Shown: one piece after another, positions 26,186 to 34,499 of the stretch | Position numbering within the stretch: the stretch's first letter is position 1 | Layout of the letters: each line of letters opens with the position of its first letter | Assembly (NCBI GenBank): GCA_036559525.1 | Contig: DATBSZ010000273.1 | Span: 1 to 64,000, forward strand | DNA from: SCGC-AG-212-J23 sp036559525 | GTDB lineage: Bacteria > Pseudomonadota > Gammaproteobacteria > Burkholderiales > SG8-39 | Reading direction: 5' to 3' | DNA: 64,000 bases | Notes under the pieces: generated by a model | What the model saw: only the letters and a program-made list of their open reading frames with translations | Database searches by the model: none | What the model was told of the DNA's origin: nothing | Made by a program: the position numbers and the translations under genes

Positions 26186-26215
26186 ATTATACGGGCGATT
26201 CAGCGGGCGATTCAG
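26186..26215 (-). promoter_or_regulatory. Putative promoter of the 14-gene polyene operon
   Basis: On the minus strand a perfect TATAAT (complement of 26186-26191) lies 36 bases before the ACP start codon. A weak -35 (CTGAAT, complement of 26210-26215, 18-base spacer) falls inside a tandem 12-base repeat. No internal promoter is needed for the following genes, since nearly all overlap. On the other strand a TACAAT (26224-26229) may serve the divergent halogenase gene. Confidence 0.6.
26192..26215. repeat. Perfect tandem 12-bp repeat in the divergent polyene/halogenase promoter
   Basis: CGGGCGATTCAG occurs twice head-to-tail (26192-26203 and 26204-26215). It covers the spacer and -35 area of the polyene promoter and lies upstream of the halogenase start. 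It may be a regulator binding pair or a recent slippage duplication; the sequence alone cannot decide. Confidence 0.85.
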
Positions 26216-26250
26216 AGTGCGCCTACAATACCAAAGCCAAAGCAGATCAT

Positions 26251-27534
26251 ATGGTTAATCACCGCTGCGACGTGCTGGTGATCGGCGCGGGTCCTGCCGG
26301 GTCGACCGTGGCTGCGCTGCTCGCCGAACGCGGGCGCGAGGTCGTGATCCTGGAAAAAGAGCGCCACCCGCGCTTTCACATCGGCGAGTCGCTGCTGCCG
26401 CTCAACCTGCCGCTGTTCGAGCGGCTGGGGGTCGCCGCGGAGATCCAGCGCATCGGCATGCCGAAGCTCGGCGCGGAGTTCGTCTCTCCCTGGCACAAGC
26501 AGCCGGTGACCTTCGACTTTGCCCACGCGCTGGACAAATCCTTTCCTTCCGCTTACCAGGTGCGCCGCTCCGAATTCGATGAGATCCTCTTCAAGAACGC
26601 GGTGCGCAAGGGGGCACGCGCGCTCGAGGCCTGCCGCGTGACGACCGTGGAATTCACGCCGCAGGGCGCCGCGGTGGCTGCGCGGCTGGAAGACGGAGCC
26701 GAGCAGCGCTGGGACACCCGGTTCGTAGTGGACGCGTCCGGCCGCGACACTTTTCTCGCCAGCAAGATGGGGATCAAGCGGCGCAACCGGAAGCACAACA
26801 GCGCGGCCATCTACGGTCACTTCACCGGCGCGAAGCGGCTGCCGGGCAAGGCCGAAGGAAACCTGACCGTGTTCTGGTTCGAGCATGGCTGGCAGTGGTT
26901 CATTCCGCTTGCCGACGGCACGACCAGCGTCGGCGCGGTGTGCTGGCCGTACTACATGAAGACGCGCAAGACCGGCACCGACCAGTTCTTCCTCGACACG
27001 ATTGCGCTGTGCCCCGCGCTCGCGGAACGGCTGCGCGACGCGCAGCTCACGGCGCCGGTCACCGCCACCGGCAACTACTCCTACGTTGCCGAGCGCACCA
27101 TGGGCCGAAACTACGTGATGCTGGGCGATGCCTATACCTTCATCGACCCGGTGTTCTCCACCGGCGTGCTGCTCGCGATGCAAAGCGCCTTCGCCGGCGC
27201 GGACACCATCGAAACCTGCCTCGACCATCCGGCGAAGGCCGGCGCCGCGCTTCGGCGCTTCGACGCGATGATGCGGCGCGGCCCCGGGGTCTTCTCCTGG
27301 CTCATCTACCGGGTCACGACGCCGGCATTGCGGGAGCTGTTCATGAAGCCGTCCAACCGGTTCCGCGTGCAGGAGTCGCTGATTTCCGTGCTGGCCGGCG
27401 ATATCTACCGCGACACGCCGGTGCGCGCGAGGATGCTTCTGTTCCGTGCCATCTACTACCTGAAGAGCCTGTCCCTGCTGCGCCAGAGCGTGTCGGCCTG
27501 GCTCAGGCGCCGGCGCGCGATTCAGTCAGCGTAG
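26251..27534 (+). CDS. FAD-dependent halogenase-like oxidoreductase
   Basis: A 427-residue flavoprotein of the flavin-dependent halogenase group. The Rossmann motif GAGPAG is at 12-17; HIGESLLP follows near 43. The halogenase WxWxIP motif appears as WQWFIP (214-219), which separates halogenases from ordinary monooxygenases. A lysine in MPKLGAEF (Lys72) is placed like the catalytic lysine that forms the haloamine or guides HOX. GDAYTFIDPVFSTG is the second flavin motif. A free flavin reductase partner is not encoded nearby. Divergent from the polyene operon with a 100-base shared promoter region, it may halogenate the aryl head group, as in brominated xanthomonadins (inference). Some aryl-polyene FAD oxidoreductases of this fold have no proven halogenase activity. 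Confidence 0.82.
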   Translation: MVNHRCDVLVIGAGPAGSTVAALLAERGREVVILEKERHPRFHIGESLLPLNLPLFERLGVAAEIQRIGMPKLGAEFVSPWHKQPVTFDFAHALDKSFPSAYQVRRSEFDEILFKNAVRKGARALEACRVTTVEFTPQGAAVAARLEDGAEQRWDTRFVVDASGRDTFLASKMGIKRRNRKHNSAAIYGHFTGAKRLPGKAEGNLTVFWFEHGWQWFIPLADGTTSVGAVCWPYYMKTRKTGTDQFFLDTIALCPALAERLRDAQLTAPVTATGNYSYVAERTMGRNYVMLGDAYTFIDPVFSTGVLLAMQSAFAGADTIETCLDHPAKAGAALRRFDAMMRRGPGVFSWLIYRVTTPALRELFMKPSNRFRVQESLISVLAGDIYRDTPVRARMLLFRAIYYLKSLSLLRQSVSAWLRRRRAIQSA

Positions 27535-27557
27535 CCACGATCGCCTGAAGTAGACAG

Positions 27558-27587
27558 TGGCCACATAAGTGTGCGAGGATGTGGTCA
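27558..27587. promoter_or_regulatory. Inverted repeat over the TetR ribosome-binding site, candidate autoregulatory operator
   Basis: TGgCCACAT (27558-27566) and ATGTGGtCA (27579-27587) form a nine-base inverted repeat with one mismatch and a 12-base spacer, ending right before the TetR start codon. Size and position fit a TetR operator, but no second copy was seen near the polyene promoter. Confidence 0.4.
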
Positions 27588-28127
27588 ATGGCAACATATC
27601 ATCACGGCGATCTGAGGACAGCGGTGCTGGCCGCGGCCGGCAAGCTGATCGAGAAAGAGGGGCTCGGCGGGCTCAGCGTCCGCGAAGCCGCGCGGCGGGC
27701 GGGGGTGTCGCATAACGCCCCTTACCGCCACTTCCCGGACCGCGACGCGCTCCTCGCCGCGCTCGCGGCGCAAGGGTTCAGCCAGCTGGGGAAGGCGCTG
27801 GAAGGCCGTTCCGGACGCGAGCTCGGCGAAGCCTATGTGCGCTTCGCCCTGGGGCATCCGCAGCGGTTCCGGCTCATGTTCGGCGGGCAGCTCGCGCTCG
27901 ACCGGTACCCGGAATTACGCACGCAGGCCGAGGCGACGCACGGGCGCCTGACGGCGGCGTTCGCCGGACTGGGCGCCGAAGCGAAGTTCGCTGCCGCAGC
28001 CGCCTGGTCGCTGGTGCACGGCCTCGCGCAGTTGATTCTCGACGGGCACTTCGAGAACGATGAGGGTTTCGTGACGAAAGTGATCGGCGCGATCCGCTTC
28101 GCCGTGGGACCTCAGCGCTCGGCGTAG
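27588..28127 (+). CDS. TetR/AcrR family transcriptional regulator
   Basis: A 179-residue repressor-type regulator. The helix-turn-helix is SVREAARRAGVSHNAPYRHFPDRDALL (about 29-55). The C-terminal ligand domain resembles the WHG/TetR_C_33 group (RFRLMFGGQLALDRYP). Of two in-frame ATGs (27579, 27588) the second has GAGG nine bases upstream and gives MATYHHGDLR, the usual start in this subfamily. It follows the halogenase gene in the same direction and may control it, the polyene operon, or the convergent membrane enzyme, with which it overlaps by 16 bases. Confidence 0.88.
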   Translation: MATYHHGDLRTAVLAAAGKLIEKEGLGGLSVREAARRAGVSHNAPYRHFPDRDALLAALAAQGFSQLGKALEGRSGRELGEAYVRFALGHPQRFRLMFGGQLALDRYPELRTQAEATHGRLTAAFAGLGAEAKFAAAAAWSLVHGLAQLILDGHFENDEGFVTKVIGAIRFAVGPQRSA

Positions 28128-31069
28128 GAGGCGAAGGCCTCAGCGCACGTGGCAAGCTCCGCATGGCAGCGCAGCAGGCGGAAAGCCGGCCGCGCGGCGC
28201 GCGTGCCCGAGCCGTAGGTCTTCCAGAGCTCGAGCGCTTTCCCCTTGTCGCCGCTCGCGACGTAGCCGGTCAGCGCCACCAGCAAGAGGTATTCGCGCGC
28301 ATCGGCGATCAGCGGCTGCTCGCCGGCGATGAGAGGGCCGGCGAGCTCGGCCATGCGCGTCGCGTTGCGAGCCCCCACCGCCTGGAACAACGCAATCCAG
28401 CGCCGCTGGAACTCCTGCAAGCTCGAATAGCACGCGCTTCCCATCATGCGCGCCCAGACCGGCGCGAGATCGCTCGGCGCCAGGTAGGGATTGAGGGCTT
28501 TGGCAACGCGCAGGGCGCTGTGCAACCAGATATCGAGCTCGCGCGGGTCACGGCACTCGATCAGGCGCAGCTTGACGAGCTCGAGGTCCTTTTGCAGCTC
28601 CCGCGGCACCGACTCGGGCACCGGCGGGCGAGGCCGCAGCAGGAAGTCGCGCGCGTACCACGCCAGGCGTGTGTTCTCGACCCGCTCGAACGCATACGCG
28701 CCCTTGAAGAGCGGGTTGATCGCGCGCCGGCTGCGATCGCGCTCGATCAGCTCGAGCAGCGGCAGCTCTGCGTTGAGGAGCGCTACGACGTCGGCGGCGC
28801 TCTTGTCCATGAAGCGATGGCGCGCCGCGTTGAGATCGAGCACCGGCGCGTAGTCCGAGTTCGCCGGCATGCCGTAGCTCGCGAACAGCGGCTCGAGCGT
28901 GGCGCGGCTGCCGAGATAGCGCGCGTCGAGGTCGCCGGCTGTGAGGACGTGCACCGTCCAGAGCTCCTTCGCCACGCCCGGGTGCTCGAACACGCCCGCC
29001 TGGGCCTCGAGCGGCACCGGCGCGTCGCCGGCCATGATCAGCAGGTCGTAGTCGCTCGCCGCGAACACCGCGTAGTGCGGGAACTCCGCGCCGAGCGCGC
29101 CGAGCACGGTGGCGACGAGCGAAGCGTCCATCTCGTAGAGCTGGATCCACTGCACCAGCAGCCCGCCGGGGTTGAGGTGCTTGCGGATGCGGCGGTAGAA
29201 CTCGCGCGTGAATAGGCTCGACACGCCGCTCACCCAGGGGTTGGAGGGCTCCGAGATGATCAGGTCGTAGCGGCGGTTGCGCGTCGAGAAGAAGCTCTTG
29301 GCGTCGTCGATCAGGATCGCGCCGCGCGGGTCGGCGAACGCGCCGCTGTTGCGCGGCATGAAGCCGCGCGAGGCCTCGGCCATCGCCGACTCGATCTCGA
29401 CGGTCTCGACGCGCTCGATGTCCAGGCTCTGCAGCAGGGTGTGGGTGGTGAGCCCGGTGCCGATGCCGATCACCGCCGCGCTCTTCGTGCCCGGCTTGAG
29501 CGCGAGCGGCAGCGCGGCGGTGAGCACCATCGTGATCTCGTCGGTGCCGCGCTCGCCGGCCGGGTTCAGGTTGATCGAGCCGTCGGACTTGCCGTTGGTG
29601 CGCAGGCTCGTGGCGTCGGAGTACCTCACCAGGTGCACCGTGGCGGTCTTGCCGTCCTTGTTGAAGAGGATCGTGGCGTCCTGCGAGGTCTGGAGCTCGC
29701 CGTGGCGGAAGACCCCGGCGGTCATCTTGTGCACGTCGAGCTCCACTCCGATTCCTACCGCGAGGAACAGCACGCCGCAGACAACAGCAACCTGGATGTA
29801 GGTTCTTTTCACAAACTGAAGAAGAACCAGGCCCAGTGCCACATCGACGAGTGCCCCCGCGATCAGCGTCCCCTTCAAGCCGAGCAGCGGCAGCCCCGCG
29901 TGCACCGCCAGCACGACACCGGCGATCGCGCCGAGGGTGTTGGCGGCGTACACCTGGCCGATCGCCGCCTCGCCCGCGCCGCGGCGCAGGAGCGCGGCGG
30001 TGATGAGCGGCAGCGTCATGCCGGCGCAGAAGGTGGCCGGCAGCATGACCATCGCGGCGATCGCGGCGCCCGAAAGATTGAACAGCAGGTAGCCGGTCTC
30101 GCTGCGCGCCAGGCCCTTCAGCAGCACCTCCATGAGCGAGAACGTGAAGTCGTACACCGGCAGCGTCGCGAGCGCAGCGAGGCCCATCGCGACCTGCACC
30201 CCGGCGAGCAAGCGCACCGGGTCGGCGGCGGCATCGGCGCGCCGCCTCACGGCGAGGCCGCCGAGGGCGAGGCCCAAGATGAAGGTGGCGAGCATCAGCT
30301 CGAATGAATGCGTCGAGGCGCCGAGGACGAGCGAGAGCATGCGGATCCAGCCGATCTCGTAGACGAACGACGCCAGGCCGGTGAAGAAAGCGATCGCGAG
30401 GAGCAGGCCAAGATTGCTTTCTGAAACAGAAACTCTCTTGAGGGGTTCGTGGCGGGCAGGCCGCGCGAGAAGCCATACCACCCCGGCGATCACGAGATTG
30501 AGAACGCCCGCGGTCCGCAGCGTGCCGGGGAGGCCCGCCCAGGCGATCAGCACGAAGCCGCTCGCAAGCACGCCCGCGGCCGCGCCGAGGCTGTTGGTGA
30601 AATACAGCATCGCCACCGACTCGCCGGCCGCGGCGCGATGCGCGCGCACCAGCCCAGCGCTCATCAGCGGGAAGGTCATGCCGAGCAGCACCGACTGCGG
30701 CAGGATGAGGAGCGCCGACACGGCGAGCTTCGCGCCGAGGGCGAGCCACTCGTTGCCCAGCCCGGGCAGCAGGCGGTCGTACGACCAATCGGTCACCGCG
30801 ACGAACACCGGATGAAAAACGAGAGCCGCGATGCCGACGGCCGCCTCCACGATCGCGTAGGCGGCGAGCGGGTTCGCGAGGCGGGCCGAGCGGCGGCCGC
30901 ACCAGGCTGCGCCGGCGGCCATTCCGCCCATGAATACGGCGAGCACCAGCGACTGCGCGTACGCCGCGTGGCCGAGAAAGAGCTTCAGGTAGTGCGTCCA
31001 CACCGACTCGTAGATCAGGCCGGCGAAGCCCGAAGCCGTGAACAGGACGTAGAAGGCGCCGCGCGACAT
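28112..31069 (-). CDS. Fused membrane protein/spermidine synthase-like protein
   Basis: A 985-residue protein. The N-terminal ~480 residues form two MFS-like sets of membrane spans (GFAGLIYESVWTHYLK, FFTGLASFVYEIGWIRML). A spermidine-synthase-type Rossmann domain follows (IGIGTGLTTHTLLQ, ETVEIESAM, YDLIISEPSNPWVSG), then a C-terminal helical region of about 250 residues with no recognised domain. Such fused MFS/spermidine synthases are widespread, and polyamine synthesis has not been shown for most. ATG 31069 begins MSRGAFYVLFTASG; the longer reading upstream is Arg-rich and overlaps the divergent MFS gene, so it is rejected. Confidence 0.85.
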   Translation of the reverse strand: MSRGAFYVLFTASGFAGLIYESVWTHYLKLFLGHAAYAQSLVLAVFMGGMAAGAAWCGRRSARLANPLAAYAIVEAAVGIAALVFHPVFVAVTDWSYDRLLPGLGNEWLALGAKLAVSALLILPQSVLLGMTFPLMSAGLVRAHRAAAGESVAMLYFTNSLGAAAGVLASGFVLIAWAGLPGTLRTAGVLNLVIAGVVWLLARPARHEPLKRVSVSESNLGLLLAIAFFTGLASFVYEIGWIRMLSLVLGASTHSFELMLATFILGLALGGLAVRRRADAAADPVRLLAGVQVAMGLAALATLPVYDFTFSLMEVLLKGLARSETGYLLFNLSGAAIAAMVMLPATFCAGMTLPLITAALLRRGAGEAAIGQVYAANTLGAIAGVVLAVHAGLPLLGLKGTLIAGALVDVALGLVLLQFVKRTYIQVAVVCGVLFLAVGIGVELDVHKMTAGVFRHGELQTSQDATILFNKDGKTATVHLVRYSDATSLRTNGKSDGSINLNPAGERGTDEITMVLTAALPLALKPGTKSAAVIGIGTGLTTHTLLQSLDIERVETVEIESAMAEASRGFMPRNSGAFADPRGAILIDDAKSFFSTRNRRYDLIISEPSNPWVSGVSSLFTREFYRRIRKHLNPGGLLVQWIQLYEMDASLVATVLGALGAEFPHYAVFAASDYDLLIMAGDAPVPLEAQAGVFEHPGVAKELWTVHVLTAGDLDARYLGSRATLEPLFASYGMPANSDYAPVLDLNAARHRFMDKSAADVVALLNAELPLLELIERDRSRRAINPLFKGAYAFERVENTRLAWYARDFLLRPRPPVPESVPRELQKDLELVKLRLIECRDPRELDIWLHSALRVAKALNPYLAPSDLAPVWARMMGSACYSSLQEFQRRWIALFQAVGARNATRMAELAGPLIAGEQPLIADAREYLLLVALTGYVASGDKGKALELWKTYGSGTRAARPAFRLLRCHAELATCAEAFASYAER

Positions 31070-31092
31070 CGGGAGCGATGCTAGTTTAAGAA

Positions 31093-32202
31093 ATGGGGTT
31101 TCGTCTTTCCGCGTTCTACTTTGCGTTTTTCGCGTATGCCGGCGTGTACGTGGCGTATTTCCCGCTTTACCTCGCCGGCCGCGGCTTGAGCGCGGTGGAG
31201 ATCGCCTGGGTGCTCGCGCTGCCGCCGCTCGTCCGCATCGTCGCGCCCGGCGCGTGGGGCTGGCTTGCCGACCGGACCGGCGCGCACCGCGCGATCGTCG
31301 CATTCTCCAGCGCAGTGACCGCGCTTGCGTTCGCGCTCCTGCCCTTTACGGAGAATGTTGCCCTCCTGATCGCGCTGATGAGCGTGTTCTCCGCGGGGGC
31401 GCTGCCGATCGTCGAGGCGATCACGCTCGGCTCGCTCGCCGGGCAATCGGGTCGCTACGGGCCGATTCGGCTCTGGGGCTCGGTAGGCTTCATCGCCGTG
31501 GTGCTCGCCGGCGGGGTGTGGCTGGACGCCCAGCCGGTATCGACGCTGCCGGCGGTGCTCGTCTTGTTCGCCCTCTTTACGCTGGCCATGGCGCTCGCGC
31601 TGCCTTCGATCAAGCCGCTCGGGCCATCCCGAGCGGCCACTTTCCGGGTCAGCCCTGAAGTGCGCGCGCTCTTTGCCGCCGGCTTCTGCAACGCGGTTGC
31701 GCACGGCGCGTTGTATGCCTTCCTGAGCCTGCACCTCGAGGCGCTCGGCTACAGCGCGACGACCATTGGCATGCTCTGGACCGCCGGCGTGCTCGCCGAG
31801 ATCGTGGTGTTTCTCTACCTGCCGGCGCTTTTCCGGCGATTCGCCCTTTCGAGCGTGCTGGTCGCGAGCCTGCTCCTGGGGGTCCTGCGCTTCGCCGCCA
31901 TCGGGTGGGGCGCCGGGCAGGCGTGGATAGTCCTGTTGGCGCAGCTGCTGCATGCCGCAACCTTCGGCTCGTTCCACGCGGCCAGCGTCGCCGCGGTGCA
32001 GCGCGTGTTCCCCGAGGGCGCGCAAGCCCGCGGCCAGACACTCTTTTCCGGTTTCACCTACGGCGCCGGCGCCGCCGCAGGGCTGGTGCTGGCCGGCTGG
32101 GCATGGGCCGGAGGAGGGGCGCCGCTCGCCTTTTCGGTGAGCGCAATGGCGGCGGCTGCGGGCGCATTCTTTGCTGCCAGGCTGAAACGGGCCGGGCTGT
32201 GA
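31093..32202 (+). CDS. MFS transporter (HcaT/PPP-like family)
   Basis: A 369-residue major facilitator with twelve predicted spans, starting GFRLSAFYFAFFAYAGVYVAYFP. The GWLADRTGAHRA motif A lies between spans 2 and 3, and GPIRLWGSVGF near residue 122 is characteristic of the nucleoside/phenylpropionate permease-like MFS_1_like group. Substrate unknown. Only 23 bases separate its start from the divergent spermidine-synthase-like gene, so their promoters must overlap. Confidence 0.88.
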   Translation: MGFRLSAFYFAFFAYAGVYVAYFPLYLAGRGLSAVEIAWVLALPPLVRIVAPGAWGWLADRTGAHRAIVAFSSAVTALAFALLPFTENVALLIALMSVFSAGALPIVEAITLGSLAGQSGRYGPIRLWGSVGFIAVVLAGGVWLDAQPVSTLPAVLVLFALFTLAMALALPSIKPLGPSRAATFRVSPEVRALFAAGFCNAVAHGALYAFLSLHLEALGYSATTIGMLWTAGVLAEIVVFLYLPALFRRFALSSVLVASLLLGVLRFAAIGWGAGQAWIVLLAQLLHAATFGSFHAASVAAVQRVFPEGAQARGQTLFSGFTYGAGAAAGLVLAGWAWAGGGAPLAFSVSAMAAAAGAFFAARLKRAGL

Positions 32203-32243
32203 GCTGTCAAACAGAACAGTCTGCCAAACGTTGAGAGGTCAAC

Positions 32244-33071
32244 ATGATTCGTGCAATTGTCGTTGCCGCCGCTGCCGCAGCGGCAGTCCTTTCCGGCTGT
32301 CAGACCGCGGAGACAACGCAGGCCGGCGTGGTCGGCGTCGACCGCGATCAACGCTTCCTGGTCTCGGCCGACGAGGTCAACGCCGGAGCGCAGAAGGCAT
32401 ACGCGCAGATGATGGCCGAAGCGCAGAAGAAGGGCGTGCTGGACAAGGAGCCGGCGCAGGTGCAACGCGTGCAGGCGATCACCAAGCGCCTCGTTGCGCA
32501 GGCCGGTGCGTTCAGGCCCGACGCGGCGAAGTGGCCCTGGGAAGTTCACGTCATTTCCCTGGACGAGGTGAACGCATGGTGCATGCCGGCCGGAAAGATG
32601 GCGATGTACACCGGCTTGATCCAGAAGCTCAACGCGACCGATGACGAAATTGCCGCGGTCATGGGCCACGAGATCTCGCACGCGCTGCGGGAGCACTCGC
32701 GCGAGCAGATCTCCCGGCAAATGGGAACGCAGATGGGCATCGGCCTGGTCGGCGCGCTGTTCGGCATCGGCGAGCTCGGGCAGAGTGTCGCCGGACAGGT
32801 GGCCAACGTGACGCTCAACCTGCCGAATTCGCGCCAGGCCGAGACCGAGGCCGATCGCATCGGCATCGAGCTTGCCGCCCGGGCGGGGTTCGATCCGAAC
32901 GCGGCGGTCAGCCTCTGGGAGAAGATGGCGAAGCTGGGCGGCAGCCAGCCGCCGAAGTGGCTCTCGACGCATCCGCCGCACGAAGACCGCATCAACGACC
33001 TGCGGAACTATGCGCAGAAGGTGATGCCGCTCTACACCGCTGCCAAGAGCGGCGCAGGCGCCGGCAAATAA
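32244..33071 (+). CDS. M48 family metallopeptidase lipoprotein (LoiP-like)
   Basis: A periplasmic or outer-membrane zinc protease of the BepA/LoiP type. A lipoprotein signal ends at the lipobox LSGC (Cys19). The zinc motif HEISH is at 142-146, with the third ligand in ETEADRIG near 213. No C-terminal TPR domain, so it resembles LoiP/YcaL rather than BepA; a role in outer-membrane protein quality control is likely. GAGAGG lies about six bases before ATG 32244. Confidence 0.92.
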   Translation: MIRAIVVAAAAAAAVLSGCQTAETTQAGVVGVDRDQRFLVSADEVNAGAQKAYAQMMAEAQKKGVLDKEPAQVQRVQAITKRLVAQAGAFRPDAAKWPWEVHVISLDEVNAWCMPAGKMAMYTGLIQKLNATDDEIAAVMGHEISHALREHSREQISRQMGTQMGIGLVGALFGIGELGQSVAGQVANVTLNLPNSRQAETEADRIGIELAARAGFDPNAAVSLWEKMAKLGGSQPPKWLSTHPPHEDRINDLRNYAQKVMPLYTAAKSGAGAGK

Positions 33072-33086
33072 TCTAAAATCCCATGC

Positions 33087-34499
33087 TTGGGAAAGACGCT
33101 CTACGACAAGCTTTGGGAAAGCCACGTCGTCCACGTCGAGGACGACGGGACGGCGCTGCTCTACATCGACCGCCACCTCGTCCATGAAGTGACGAGCGCG
33201 CAGGCCTATGAGGGCCTGCGCGGCGCCGGTCGCAAGCCCTGGCGCATCGAATCGGTGGTCGCCACCGCCGATCACAACACGCCGACCACCGACTGGAACC
33301 AGGGTATCGCGGGCGTGCGCGACCCGATGGCCCGGCTGCAGATCGAAACCCTCGACGCCAACATGAAGGAATTCGGCGCCAAGGTGTATTTCCCGTACCT
33401 CGACAAGCGCCAGGGCATCGTCCACGTCATCGGGCCGGAGCAGGGCGCGACCCTGCCGGGGATGACGGTCGTCTGCGGCGACTCGCATACGAGCACGCAC
33501 GGCGCTTTCGGCTGTCTCGCCCACGGCATCGGCACCTCCGAAGTCGAGCACGTGCTGGCCACGCAGTGCCTGGTCACGCGCAAGATGAAGAACATGCGCG
33601 TGAACGTCGAAGGTCCGCTCGCGCGCGGCGTGACGGCGAAGGACGTGGTGCTCGCGATCATCGGCCGCATCGGAATCGCCGGCGGCACCGGCCACGCCGT
33701 CGAGTTCGCCGGCAGCACCATCCGCGCGCTGTCGATGGAAGGCCGCATGACGGTGTGCAACATGGCGATCGAGGCCGGCGCGCGCGCCGGCATGGTCGCG
33801 GTCGACGAAACCACGCTCGAGTACATCAAGGGGCGCAAGTTCGCGCCGCAGGGCTCCGACTGGGAGCGCGCGGCCGGCTACTGGCGCACGCTGAAGAGCG
33901 ATCCGGACGCGAAATTCGACCGTGAAGTCACGCTCGACGCGCGCGAGATCCGGCCCCACGTCACCTGGGGCACGTCGCCCGAGATGGTGGTGTCCGTGGA
34001 GGACCGCGTGCCCGACCCGGACAAGGAGAAGGACAGCCTGCGCCGCGAAGGCATGGAGCGGGCGCTCGAGTACATGGGCCTCAAGCCGCGCACGCCGATC
34101 ACCGACATCCGGATCGACAAGGTGTTCATCGGCTCATGCACCAACTCGCGCATCGAGGACCTGCGCGCCGCCGCTGCCGTCGTCAAGGGCAAACGAATCG
34201 CATCGAATATTCGTGCGGCACTGGTCGTTCCCGGCTCGGGCCTGGTGAAGCAGCAGGCCGAACGCGAGGGCCTCGACCGCATCTTCCGCGACGCGGGCTT
34301 CGAGTGGCGCGAGCCCGGCTGCTCGATGTGCCTGGGCATGAACCCCGATCGGCTCGATCCCGGCGAGCGCTGCGCCTCGACTTCGAATCGCAATTTCGAG
34401 GGGCGGCAGGGCACGGGAGGCCGCACCCACCTCGTCAGCCCGGCCATGGCGGCCGCTGCCGCGATCGCCGGGCATTTCGTGGACATCAGAAAATGGTGA
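33087..34499 (+). CDS. leuC: 3-isopropylmalate dehydratase large subunit
   Basis: Aconitase-family 4Fe-4S subunit of the leucine pathway isomerase. Start TTG 33087 gives GKTLYDKLWESHVV, the family N-terminus. DHNTPTTDW, GDSHTSTHGAFG, the cluster ligand in IGSCTNSR, and the cysteine pair PGCSMCLGMNPD are all present. 470 residues. Overlaps leuD by seven bases; the betaproteobacterial entericidin gene sometimes found between the two is absent. Confidence 0.96.
   Translation: MGKTLYDKLWESHVVHVEDDGTALLYIDRHLVHEVTSAQAYEGLRGAGRKPWRIESVVATADHNTPTTDWNQGIAGVRDPMARLQIETLDANMKEFGAKVYFPYLDKRQGIVHVIGPEQGATLPGMTVVCGDSHTSTHGAFGCLAHGIGTSEVEHVLATQCLVTRKMKNMRVNVEGPLARGVTAKDVVLAIIGRIGIAGGTGHAVEFAGSTIRALSMEGRMTVCNMAIEAGARAGMVAVDETTLEYIKGRKFAPQGSDWERAAGYWRTLKSDPDAKFDREVTLDAREIRPHVTWGTSPEMVVSVEDRVPDPDKEKDSLRREGMERALEYMGLKPRTPITDIRIDKVFIGSCTNSRIEDLRAAAAVVKGKRIASNIRAALVVPGSGLVKQQAEREGLDRIFRDAGFEWREPGCSMCLGMNPDRLDPGERCASTSNRNFEGRQGTGGRTHLVSPAMAAAAAIAGHFVDIRKW

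Noticed and set aside
28548..31001. 817-codon minus-strand frame overlapping the spermidine-synthase-like gene
   Set aside because: It is a second frame of the same strand. The other frame has continuous membrane spans and Rossmann motifs; this one is Arg-rich without motifs.
28112..31303. Longer form of the spermidine-synthase-like gene starting at 31303
   Set aside because: The extra 78 residues are Arg-rich, antisense to the MFS gene, and precede a good ATG that starts right before the first membrane span.
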